From Nocardia sp. NRRL S-836 (lineage in GTDB: Bacteria > Actinomycetota > Actinomycetes > Mycobacteriales > Pseudonocardiaceae), in NCBI RefSeq assembly GCF_001279525.1, contig NZ_LGDY01000099.1, positions 1 through 64,000 of the forward strand: a stretch of 64,000 nucleotides of DNA, in the 5' to 3' direction. Position numbers and translations under genes: made by a program. Each line of letters begins with the position of its first letter. The stretch's first letter is position 1. Below the pieces are notes generated by a model. The model was given only the letters and a program-made list of their open reading frames with translations. It was not told the origin of the DNA and did no database searches. Positions 27,042 to 34,262 of this stretch are shown piece after piece.

Positions 27042-27779
27042 GTGCGCGTGGGCGTTTATGTGGATGGTTACAACCTCTACTACGGCGGAAGAAAGCATTG
27101 CGGTCGTGGCAGCGCAGGTTGGCGATGGCTTGATGTGCGGGCGTTGGCGGTCTCGCTGCTGAACGAGCAGGCGGCCAACTGGCCGGGGGCTCGGATCGAC
27201 CGGATCGTGTACTGCACAGCGCGGATCAGCTCCGCTCACAACGCATCCGGTTCGCAGGACCAGGACGTGTACCTCAAGGCGTTGCTGGCAGCGGGCAGCG
27301 TCGATCACATCGAGTACGGCAACTACATCAGCAAGGTGATCAAGCGACCGCTGGCCACCGAGGGCAGCCGCGGCAGGCCCGTGCTGGTCGAACCGGACTG
27401 GCCGATCAAGGTGCAGGCCCAGGGGCAGCCGGTGGCCGGGGCGCTGTTCATGGCGTCGGTTGCCACGTTCGAGGAGAAAGGTTCCGACGTCAACGTCGCC
27501 TCGCACCTGCTGGTCGACGTGCTGACCGGGGTTGTCGACGCCGTGATGCTGGTCAGCAACGACAGCGACCTCCGGCTGCCCGTTCGCGAGGCTTGGCGAC
27601 GACTGCCCGTCGGCGTGATCAATCCGGGCAGCGGCTACACGGCGGGCGCCTTGTCCACGAGCGCCGGCACCGGTGTGGGTACTGCTCACCACTGGTGGCG
27701 GACGTTGGCCGCCACCGACTACCGAGGTCATCAGTTGCCAGACCCGGCAGGGCGTTATACGAGGCCACCGGGCTGGTGA
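27042..27779 (+). CDS. NYN-domain (PIN-like) ribonuclease family protein
   Basis: 245 aa with the NYN/PIN-like fold: RVGVYVDGYNLYYGGR at the N-terminus, an EKGSDVNVASHLLVDV block and VMLVSNDSDLRLPVR, which together supply the conserved acidic metal-binding residues. NYN proteins are putative RNases; some act in defence or RNA turnover. I chose the GTG at 27042 because most relatives begin at this motif; the frame extends to a GTG at 27018, and neither start has a clear Shine-Dalgarno. Codons often end in A or T in the first third, unlike neighbours, suggesting acquisition. A strong intrinsic terminator follows. Confidence 0.85.
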   Translation: MRVGVYVDGYNLYYGGRKHCGRGSAGWRWLDVRALAVSLLNEQAANWPGARIDRIVYCTARISSAHNASGSQDQDVYLKALLAAGSVDHIEYGNYISKVIKRPLATEGSRGRPVLVEPDWPIKVQAQGQPVAGALFMASVATFEEKGSDVNVASHLLVDVLTGVVDAVMLVSNDSDLRLPVREAWRRLPVGVINPGSGYTAGALSTSAGTGVGTAHHWWRTLAATDYRGHQLPDPAGRYTRPPGW

Positions 27780-27821
27780 CTCATGCGAGCAAGCATCCGT
27801 GCTAACATGCATGCATATCCG

Positions 27822-27851
27822 CCCGGCCCCTCGTGGGCCGGGTTTTTCTTT
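27822..27851 (+). terminator. Intrinsic terminator after the NYN gene
   Basis: CCCGGCCC-CTCGT-GGGCCGGG followed by TTTTTCTTT: an 8-bp GC stem with a real T tract, unusual for this genome. Just upstream is the perfect palindrome ATGCATGCAT (27807-27816). It separates the NYN gene from the convergent GntR gene. Confidence 0.9.
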
Positions 27852-27860
27852 GCCCTCAGC

Positions 27861-28535
27861 TCACGCCAGGTCTGACAGCCACTGCTCGACGCCGGCCACG
27901 TGCACCGTCGACCAGCTGCGCGCGAGCTCCGGCTGATGTGCCGCGAGCGCGTCCACGATGGCCCGGTGCTCGGCGACGGTGCGGTCGACGGCGTTCGACT
28001 GGGTGATGCCGCGCCAGATGCGGACGCGGACGGTCGGCCCGGCCAGCGTGTCGAGGAGCTGCGCGAGGTAGGCGTTGCCGGAGCAGTGGGCGATGGCGCG
28101 GTGGAAGTCGAGGTCGTGCTCGACGAGCTCCTCGACGGACTTCGCCTGTTCGGCGGCATCGCACAGAGCCCTGAGCCGGATGACCTCTTCCGGGTCGATG
28201 CGCTGGGCGGCCATGGCGGCGGCCGCCGGTTCGAGGATGCGGCGGACCTGGAGGACCTCCAGCACCGAATCTTCGCCGCGGTGCAGGTCGAGGACGAACG
28301 AGAGCGCTCCCAGCAGGTCGTCCGCGCGCAGCGACGACACGTACGTTCCGTCGCCCTGGCGCACGTCGAGCACCCGGACGAGCGACAGCGCCTTCACGGC
28401 CTCGCGCAGCGAGTTGCGCGAGAGACCGAGGCGTTCGGCCAGGTCAGCCTCTCGCGGGAGACGGTCGCCCGGCTTCAGCTCGCCGGAAACGATCATCTCC
28501 TTGACGCGCAGGATCGCATCGTCGGTGACTGCCAC
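27861..28535 (-). CDS. GntR-family (FadR/FCD) transcriptional regulator
   Basis: 224 aa: winged HTH (LPREADLAERLGLSRNSLRE, AVKAL) and a C-terminal FCD domain whose His/Asp metal ligands are seen in EHDLDFHRAIAHCSGN and VAEHRAIVDAL. FCD regulators usually sense organic or sugar acids. GTG start at 28535 with GAGGG just upstream. No obvious target is adjacent: nagA upstream is better explained by DasR. It is a candidate for the fucose operon palindrome, on family grounds only. Confidence 0.88.
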   Translation of the reverse strand: MAVTDDAILRVKEMIVSGELKPGDRLPREADLAERLGLSRNSLREAVKALSLVRVLDVRQGDGTYVSSLRADDLLGALSFVLDLHRGEDSVLEVLQVRRILEPAAAAMAAQRIDPEEVIRLRALCDAAEQAKSVEELVEHDLDFHRAIAHCSGNAYLAQLLDTLAGPTVRVRIWRGITQSNAVDRTVAEHRAIVDALAAHQPELARSWSTVHVAGVEQWLSDLA

Positions 28536-28696
28536 GGCACCCTCAACTCGTTGTAGACCTCGGATGTCTGAACACCAGTATGCGTCACCCGTCATCACGT
28601 CTCGGTGATACCGGTTCGGATGACGGTGATTCACCTAGTCTTATGTGGGATGGTTATCTACTAACGAAGCGTGACGCGGGCCCCCGTTGTCGCCAT

Positions 28697-28712
28697 AATG
28701 GTCTGGACCATT
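28697..28712. promoter_or_regulatory. dre site (DasR-responsive element) of nagA
   Basis: AATGGTCTGGACCATT is a palindrome (7-bp arms around TG) that matches the DasR consensus core TGGTCTAGACCA at all but one base. It ends 12 bp before the nagA TTG start. nagA is a known DasR target in streptomycetes, and dasR lies 8 kb away. Confidence 0.88.
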
Positions 28713-28724
28713 CAGGGAGGGATC

Positions 28725-29960
28725 TTGGACGCCGTTGTCGCAGCACCGCGCGCATTGCTCGGTCGCACGATCGTCGGTCCTGCCTCGGTGCGGATCAGGG
28801 ACGGCCGCATCGTCGAGGTGACCACCGGTGAAGCACCACCCGGCGCGGAGGTCCTATCCGGCGGCCTGCTCACACCGGGCCTGGTGGACATCCAGGTGAA
28901 CGGCGCCGTCGGCGTCGACTTCGCCGAGGTGGACGCCGCCGGTATGCGCTCGGTCTCAGCAGCACTGCCGGCCACGGGGGTGACCCGCTTCCTGCCGACG
29001 TTGATCACCGCACCGGTCGACGTGGTCATCCGCCAGTCCCACGCCGTGCTGGCCGCCGCGGCCACACTGCCGGACGGGATCGGTGCCCGCCCCCTCGGCG
29101 TGCACCTCGAGGGCCCGTTCCTCTCGCCGAAACGGGCCGGCGTGCACGACCCGTCGTTCATGGTCGAGCCTGGTCCGGACCAGATCGACGCACTCCTGAA
29201 CGACGAGGTCCTGCGCCGCGCACTGCGCATGGTGACCCTGGCCCCCGAACAGCCCGGGGGCTTCGAAGCCGTCCGCCGCCTGGTCGAGGCCGGAGTCCTC
29301 GTCGCGGTGGGCCACTCCGACGCCACCGGCGAGCAGACCCGCGCCGCCGCCGACGCCGGCGCCCGCATGGTGACGCACCTCTTCAACGCCCAGCGCCCCC
29401 TCGGCCACCGCGAACCCGGCGTGCCCGGCGTCGCACTGGTCGACGACCGCTTCACGCTGGGCCTGATCGCGGACCTGGCCCACGTCGGCCCGGACGTGTG
29501 CCGCCTCGTGTTCAACGCGGCCGGCGCACGGGTCGCACTGGTGACCGACGCCGTCGCCGCGGCCGGCATGCCACCGGGCCGCTACCAGCTGGGCGGCGCG
29601 GACGTCCTGCTCACCGAGGACGGCGTGCCGCGTTCCCCCGAGGGCACGATCGCCGGCTCCGCGCTGACCCTCGACCGGGCCGTGCGCAACATCGTGTCCG
29701 TGGGCGTACCCGTGGCCGATGCGCTGGCATCAGCCACGATCGTGCCCGCCGAGGCCATCGGGGAGTCCGGTCTCGGCCGGCTCGCACCCGGTGCCGTCGC
29801 GGACCTGGTGTGGTGGGACGACGACCTGCGGCCCAGGAAGGTGTGGGTCGACGGCGAGGTCGTGTTCGACGCCGAGGTGCCGGTCGCGCCGGTCGAGGCG
29901 GTCGAGCGGGTTGCCCCGGTCGCCTCGGTGGCTGCGGGGTATGTGGCCGCGGCGCAGTAG
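28725..29960 (+). CDS. nagA: N-acetylglucosamine-6-phosphate deacetylase
   Basis: 411-aa metal-dependent amidohydrolase that removes acetate from GlcNAc-6-P to give GlcN-6-P. Key motifs: GLVDIQVNGAVGVDF, metal Glu in HLEGPFLSP, His in VGHSDATGEQ and THLFNAQRPLGHR, catalytic Asp in ALVTDAVAAAG. I set the start at TTG 28725 because AGGGAGG lies 5 nt upstream and because ATGs further up fall inside the dre operator. Regulated by DasR through that site. The C-terminal 25 residues are a Val/Ala/Pro repeat-like tail that runs directly into a minisatellite. Confidence 0.92.
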   Translation: MDAVVAAPRALLGRTIVGPASVRIRDGRIVEVTTGEAPPGAEVLSGGLLTPGLVDIQVNGAVGVDFAEVDAAGMRSVSAALPATGVTRFLPTLITAPVDVVIRQSHAVLAAAATLPDGIGARPLGVHLEGPFLSPKRAGVHDPSFMVEPGPDQIDALLNDEVLRRALRMVTLAPEQPGGFEAVRRLVEAGVLVAVGHSDATGEQTRAAADAGARMVTHLFNAQRPLGHREPGVPGVALVDDRFTLGLIADLAHVGPDVCRLVFNAAGARVALVTDAVAAAGMPPGRYQLGGADVLLTEDGVPRSPEGTIAGSALTLDRAVRNIVSVGVPVADALASATIVPAEAIGESGLGRLAPGAVADLVWWDDDLRPRKVWVDGEVVFDAEVPVAPVEAVERVAPVASVAAGYVAAAQ

Positions 29961-30143
29961 GTGACCGCGGGGCCGAAGTTGGCTGCGCAGCCGAAGTTGC
30001 TTGCGAGGCCGGAGTTGGCTGCGCAGCGGAAGTTGCCCGCGCAGCTGGAGTTGGCTGCGCAGCCGACGTTGCCCGCGGGGCCGGAGTCGGCTGCGCAGCC
30101 GAAGCTGCCCGCAGGCGGTGGACGGCCGCGGGGCGCGGGTTGA
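29961..30143 (+). CDS. 60-residue ORF built from hexapeptide repeats
   Basis: A GTG immediately after the nagA stop opens a 60-codon frame made of eight hexapeptides of the form P-[KE]-L-[AP]-A-[QG]. This frame has the highest G/C at third positions of the three plus frames. It ends in TGA at 30141-30143, overlapping the TTG start of the kinase gene (TTGA), which would couple the two. Whether the peptide is made is unknown; the alternative is non-coding spacer or an N-terminal extension of the kinase in its own open frame. Confidence 0.35.
   Translation: MTAGPKLAAQPKLLARPELAAQRKLPAQLELAAQPTLPAGPESAAQPKLPAGGGRPRGAG
29973..30116. repeat. 18-bp minisatellite, eight copies
   Basis: Eight contiguous 18-bp units (29973, 29991, 30009, 30027, 30045, 30063, 30081, 30099) related to CCGAAGTTGGCTGCGCAG, diverged at a few positions with odd and even units resembling each other (GCTGCGCAG versus CCCGCG endings). 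It lies between nagA and the kinase gene. Confidence 0.9.
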
Positions 30144-30661
30144 CCGCGGCCTTGCTCATCACCGGCCCGGTCGGGGTGGGCAAGACGACGGTGGCACAGG
30201 CGGTGGGGGATCTGCTCGCACGGGCGGCGGTCCCCCATGCCGTCATCGACCTGGACTGGCTGGCCGCGAGCTGGCCCGCGCCGCCCGGCGACCGGTTCAA
30301 CTTCGAACTGCAGCTGCGGAACCTCGCGGCTGTCGCGCGCAACTACCTCGACGCCGGCGCGCACCGGCTCGTGCTGGCGGGCGTGGTCGAGAGCAGGGCA
30401 GATCGGCAGCGGTACGCCGATGTGCTCGGGGTCGACCTCGCGGTGTGCCGGTTGCGGGCGGATCTGGCGGTGGTCGAGCGGCGGCTGGTCGGGCGGCATC
30501 GCGACGACGGCGAGCTGCGGTGGCACGTCGAGCGGTCGCGGGAGCTCGAACGGATCTTCGATGCGGCCGGGGTGGCGGACTTCGTTGTCGCTGCCGATGG
30601 CGAGGTGGCCCAGGTGGCCCAGGTGGCCGAGAGCGTTGCCGGCGCGGCCGGGTGGTTGTGA
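30140..30661 (+). CDS. P-loop (AAA/shikimate-kinase-like) nucleotide-binding protein
   Basis: 173-aa small kinase-like protein. Walker A is GPVGVGKTT at residues 8-16; DLDWLAASWP and a C-terminal LxxRxxRR-type lid (VVERRLVGRHRDDGELRWH) resemble small-molecule kinases such as gluconate, chloramphenicol or shikimate kinases. No substrate is evident. TTG start at 30140 follows from the TTGA overlap with the repeat ORF; the frame is open further upstream through the minisatellite, so a longer product is possible. Probably transcribed with nagA. Confidence 0.65.
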   Translation: MTAALLITGPVGVGKTTVAQAVGDLLARAAVPHAVIDLDWLAASWPAPPGDRFNFELQLRNLAAVARNYLDAGAHRLVLAGVVESRADRQRYADVLGVDLAVCRLRADLAVVERRLVGRHRDDGELRWHVERSRELERIFDAAGVADFVVAADGEVAQVAQVAESVAGAAGWL

Positions 30662-30826
30662 TGCCTGGGGCCGTGGTGCTCGATCCGTGACGGCGAAGGG
30701 TCGTGCGGGCGGGTGGCTCGGCGGTGGACCGGGACAAGACAGCGGAGGGGCGTGGCGGGCGATGTGGCCGTCGCGCCCCTCACGCGTTTCCTCATCTGCG
30801 GGCGCACGAGGTCATGGGTTCCGGAC

Positions 30827-30907
30827 ATGACTCAACAGACGACCCCGAGCGCGGATCCGGACAACCTTCACCCGATCGAGTGGTCCGAAGGGGCAAGGAC
30901 ACGATAA
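30827..30907 (+). CDS. Possible 26-residue ORF before a hairpin
   Basis: ATG at 30827 to TAA at 30907 encodes 26 residues including DPDNLHPIEWSEGARTR. There is a weak GG-rich upstream site. Third-position G/C is only moderate. It ends one base before a long hairpin. The rest of the 320-bp gap between the kinase and the SIS gene (30662-30981) shows no other gene. Low confidence; it may be a remnant. Confidence 0.2.
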   Translation: MTQQTTPSADPDNLHPIEWSEGARTR

Positions 30908-30935
30908 GGGGCCGCCCGGAACTCCGGACGGCCCC
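30908..30935. terminator. Hairpin terminator between convergent operons
   Basis: Arms 30908-30919 and 30924-30935 pair over 12 bp with one mismatch and a 4-nt loop. No T tract on plus. It sits between the nagA operon and the convergent das operon and could end either. Confidence 0.6.
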
Positions 30936-30981
30936 ACAAACCCGCAAACCCACGAACACGCAGCCGGCGAACGGCGAACGG

Positions 30982-32025
30982 CTAGAGCGTCCGCGTCACC
31001 TTGTTCAGCCCCCGAGGGCTGTCCGGGTCACCGCCACGCGCCAGCGCCAGCCCGTGCGCGAGCCGCTGCACCGGCAGGATCTCCAGCACCGGCGCCACCT
31101 CCTCGGCGGTTTCCGGGATCGCGATCGCCAGCGTCGCCCCCACCTTCTCCGAGGCCGACCCGACCGCGACGACGTCGGCGCCGCGGGAGTGGACCACGTC
31201 GAGGGCGTCGCGCAGCGAGTCGCCGCCCTTGCCGAGTGACGTGATCGCCAGCACCGCGGTTTCGCCGTCGACGGCCGCCACCGGGCCGTGCAGCAGGTCG
31301 GCGCCGCTGTACGCGCGGGCGGCCAGGTAGGACGTCTCGGCGAGCTTCAGCGAGGCTTCCAGGGCGGTGGCGTACGAGTAGCCACGGCCGGTCGTCAGCA
31401 CCCGGTCCACGAACCGGTACCGCCGCACGGCTTCCTCGACGGTCGGCGTCGAGGCGTCCAGCGTCACCTGGGCCAGGTCGCCCAGCGAAGCCGCCGCCTC
31501 GCCGTTGCCGCCGCGCACGGCGTCGATCAGCAGGTACAGCGCCAGCAGGGTCGCCGAGTACGTCTTGGTGGCCGCCACCGCGTGTTCGACGCCGGCCGAC
31601 ACGTCCACCGACAGCTCGGCGGCCGCGTTCAGCGGGGAGGTCGCCGTGTTCGTCACGGCCACGGTCAGGGCGCCGCGGCGGCGGGCGGAGGCGGTGACCT
31701 CCAGCAGGTCGGGGGAGCCGCCGGACTGCGAGACCGTCACCAGCAGCACGTCGCGCAGGTCCGGTTCGGCGCCGTACAGCGTGGTGGTCGACGCGGAGAC
31801 CAGGCCGGCGGGCAGCTGCAGCAGGATTTCGGTCAGGTACTTCGCGTAGATCGCCGCGTGGTCGCTGGAGCCGCGCGCGGCGAACAGCACGAACCGCGGC
31901 GCGCGCTCACGGATGACAGCGGCCACGGAAGCGATCGACGACCGCGATGCGTACAGGGACGAGAAGATCGACGGCTGCTCGGCGATCTCCGCGGCCATGT
32001 GGCGGCCGGGCTGGGGCGTGGTCAT
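30982..32025 (-). CDS. Tandem-SIS sugar-phosphate isomerase, NagB-II-type GlcN-6-P deaminase
   Basis: 347 aa with two SIS domains like the isomerase half of GlmS but lacking the glutaminase half. Domain 1 (about 35-170): FAARGSSDHAAIYAKYL, VSQSGGSPDLLE, AVAATKTYSA; domain 2 (about 190-345): GRGYSYATALEASLKLAETS, SGADLLHGPVAAV. Such proteins act as glucosamine-6-phosphate deaminases (NagB-II) or related sugar-P isomerases. The ATG overlaps the GH3 stop (ATGA), making it the last gene of the das operon, where streptomycetes carry classical nagB. It would convert GlcN-6-P to Fru-6-P and ammonia. Confidence 0.82.
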   Translation of the reverse strand: MTTPQPGRHMAAEIAEQPSIFSSLYASRSSIASVAAVIRERAPRFVLFAARGSSDHAAIYAKYLTEILLQLPAGLVSASTTTLYGAEPDLRDVLLVTVSQSGGSPDLLEVTASARRRGALTVAVTNTATSPLNAAAELSVDVSAGVEHAVAATKTYSATLLALYLLIDAVRGGNGEAAASLGDLAQVTLDASTPTVEEAVRRYRFVDRVLTTGRGYSYATALEASLKLAETSYLAARAYSGADLLHGPVAAVDGETAVLAITSLGKGGDSLRDALDVVHSRGADVVAVGSASEKVGATLAIAIPETAEEVAPVLEILPVQRLAHGLALARGGDPDSPRGLNKVTRTL

Positions 32026-33440
32026 GTCGTGCCTTTCAGGATCAGCTCGGCCGCGGCTCGGAGGCTCACCCGCGAACCGCCGTGGGTGTCGATGCGGGCG
32101 ACGCTGCCCAGGTCGGGACCAGGCACGCCGGTTTCGACGTGCACCACGTCCAAGCCCAGATTAGTTAAGTTTGTTACCAGTTGTCGAGCGCTGGTGTGGC
32201 GGTGGGCGTCACGCGTCACCACCACAATCGTGCGCGTGCCGGCAGCGCGCGCAACTTCGTCCGCGGAGATGTCGCGTGCGGCGATCACCTCGGTGCCCGG
32301 CAGGACCTCGGCCAGGTAGGGGCCCAGGCCCCACGGGACGTCGCCGACCGCGATCGACGGGTCCACCACCAGGTCCACGACGACCGGGTCCGCACCGACA
32401 CTAACCCGGCCACGTGCCGAAACAGCACGTCGAGCGGCCGTGAGACCGATCTCAGCGTCGTGCGCGTCGACGGTCGAGGGGGGCAGGCCGAGCGCCAGCG
32501 AGCGGGCGGCGGCCTGGGTCAGGCGTTCCTCGGACAGCTTGCCCGCCTTCACCGCGGCCACGATCGAGTCGATCAGCCACTGGATCTCGGCGTCGTCCAG
32601 CGGCATGCCGCCCAGACACATCGCGTCGACACCCGCGGCCAGCGCGCGCACCGCGCCCTCCGCCAGGTCGCCGCCCACGGCCTTCATGTCGAGGCCGTCG
32701 GTGATCACCGCGCCGGTGAAGCCCAGCTCGTTGCGCAGCAGGTCGATCGCGTGCTTGTTCAACGTCACGGGCGCGCTGCCCCACTCGGGGATCACGAGGT
32801 GCCCGGTCATGATCGACCGCACCCCCGCGTTCACCGCCGCGCGGAACGGCACCAGTTCCACCGCGCGCAGCTGCTCCTCGGTGCGCGGCAGCACGGGCAG
32901 CTGCTCGTGCGAGTCCTCTGTGGACGCACCGTGGCCGGGGAAGTGCTTGGCGCACGCGGCGACGCCGACGGCCTGCAACCCCTCCACCCACGCGGCGACG
33001 TGCCGCGCGGCCAGCACCGGGTCGGAGCCGAAGGCCCGCACGCCGATGATCGGGTCGTCCAGCGTCAGCACCAGGTCCGCGGACGGCGCCAGGTTCAGCG
33101 AGATCCCGCACTTCGCCAGCCGCGCGCCGATCGACGCGGCCACCGACCGGGTCAGGTCGAGGTCGTCCGCCACGCCCAGGGCGTAGTTGCCCGGCACCTC
33201 GGACCCGCGGCCCGCGTCGAGGCGGGTGACGTCGCCGCCCTCCTCGTCGATGCCGATCACCACGTCCGGCCGCACCGAGCGCAGCTCCGAGCACAGCGAG
33301 GTCACCTGCGAGTCGGACACCACGTTGCGGCCGAACAGGACCACACCGCCGAGACCGTCAGCGACCCGGCGCAGCAACCAGTCGGGGGCGGTCGTCCCGT
33401 GAAACCCGGGCAGCAGAACCGCAGCGGCCAGCTGATCCAC
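32022..33440 (-). CDS. dasD: GH3 beta-N-acetylhexosaminidase (NagZ/DasD-like)
   Basis: 472-aa glycoside hydrolase family 3 enzyme. The NagZ signature KHFPGHGASTEDSHEQLP supplies the His/Asp dyad; the nucleophile is Asp in VITDGLDM; VIGIDEEGGDVTRL is the substrate-binding block. A C-terminal alpha/beta domain of about 140 residues follows. No signal peptide is seen, so it works in the cytoplasm, splitting imported chitobiose into GlcNAc. GTG start with GAAGGGA upstream, 3 bp after dasC. Codon 425 is TTA (32166-32168) in a short AT-rich stretch. The symbol follows the streptomycete gene order (dasABC then GH3); orthology is inferred. Confidence 0.88.
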   Translation of the reverse strand: MDQLAAAVLLPGFHGTTAPDWLLRRVADGLGGVVLFGRNVVSDSQVTSLCSELRSVRPDVVIGIDEEGGDVTRLDAGRGSEVPGNYALGVADDLDLTRSVAASIGARLAKCGISLNLAPSADLVLTLDDPIIGVRAFGSDPVLAARHVAAWVEGLQAVGVAACAKHFPGHGASTEDSHEQLPVLPRTEEQLRAVELVPFRAAVNAGVRSIMTGHLVIPEWGSAPVTLNKHAIDLLRNELGFTGAVITDGLDMKAVGGDLAEGAVRALAAGVDAMCLGGMPLDDAEIQWLIDSIVAAVKAGKLSEERLTQAAARSLALGLPPSTVDAHDAEIGLTAARRAVSARGRVSVGADPVVVDLVVDPSIAVGDVPWGLGPYLAEVLPGTEVIAARDISADEVARAAGTRTIVVVTRDAHRHTSARQLVTNLTNLGLDVVHVETGVPGPDLGSVARIDTHGGSRVSLRAAAELILKGTT

Positions 33441-33443
33441 GCG

Positions 33444-34262
33444 TCATCCCTTCACTGCACCGGCGGTGACGCCGGCGACCATCTTGCGCTGGACGATGAG
33501 GAAGAACACCAGTGCGGGCACGGTGAACAGCACCGAAGCGGCCATCGCGCCACCCCAGTCGGTGCCGAACGCGGTCTGGAAGCCCGACAGCCACACCGGG
33601 AGCGTCTCCCGGTCCTGGCTGCGGATCAGCACCTTCGCGAACAGGAACTCGTTCCACGCCGTGATGAACGCGAACACCGACGTCGCCACGAGACCCGGCC
33701 CGAGCAGCGGCAGGGTCACCTTCTGGAACGCGCCCCACCGCCCGCAGCCGTCGACCATCGCGGCCTCTTCGAGCTCGGCCGGGATGCCGTTGACGAACCC
33801 GCGCAGCGTCCACGCGCAGAACGGCAGCGTGACCGCGAAGTACACGAGCACCAGCGACGAGAGGTGTTCGTAGAGCTGAAGGTCCCGCATCATCAGGAAC
33901 ATCGGGATGAGCAACGCCTCGAACGGCGCCATCTGCGCCACCAGCATCAGCAGCACGAAGCCCTTGCGCCCGCGGAACGCGAAGCGCGACATGGCGACGG
34001 CCGCCATGATGCCGATGATGATCGCCGCGAGCACCGCGACGAGCGTGACCATCAGGCTGTTGCCCAGCGCCGACAGGAAGCCCGGCTTGGTCCACGCGGT
34101 GACGAAGTTGGAGAACGTCACCGAGAACGGGACCAGGTCGTAGTCCGACGTGATCGTCGAACCCTTCGGCTTCAACGCCGACGTGATCATCCAGTACGTC
34201 GGGAAGAGGAAGAACAACGCGAGGAAGAGGCCGGCGATGTTCGCCGCTGACTTCTTGAGCAT
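33444..34262 (-). CDS. dasC: Chitobiose ABC transporter permease (MalG type)
   Basis: 272-aa CUT1 permease with six predicted helices (IAGLFLALFFLFPTYWMITS first). EAA loop: AELEEAAMVDGCGRWGAFQK. C-terminus KMVAGVTAGAVKG is standard for this class. The ATG shares its A with the dasB stop (TGATG). Position between dasB and the GH3 gene, together with dasR next to dasA, identifies it as DasC; transport of chitobiose is known for the streptomycete system and inferred here. Confidence 0.9.
   Translation of the reverse strand: MLKKSAANIAGLFLALFFLFPTYWMITSALKPKGSTITSDYDLVPFSVTFSNFVTAWTKPGFLSALGNSLMVTLVAVLAAIIIGIMAAVAMSRFAFRGRKGFVLLMLVAQMAPFEALLIPMFLMMRDLQLYEHLSSLVLVYFAVTLPFCAWTLRGFVNGIPAELEEAAMVDGCGRWGAFQKVTLPLLGPGLVATSVFAFITAWNEFLFAKVLIRSQDRETLPVWLSGFQTAFGTDWGGAMAASVLFTVPALVFFLIVQRKMVAGVTAGAVKG

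Noticed and set aside
28689..28691. Upstream in-frame starts for nagA
   Set aside because: They fall in or before the dre operator and lack a ribosome-binding site, unlike the TTG at 28725.
29973..30116. Direct repeats considered as a CRISPR array
   Set aside because: The repeats are contiguous 18-mers without spacers; no cas genes are nearby.
29582..30526. Minus-strand frame with repeated GNFGCAANSG-like units
   Set aside because: It is the reverse reading of the 18-bp minisatellite and continues antisense through nagA and the kinase; it only looks like a pentapeptide-repeat protein.
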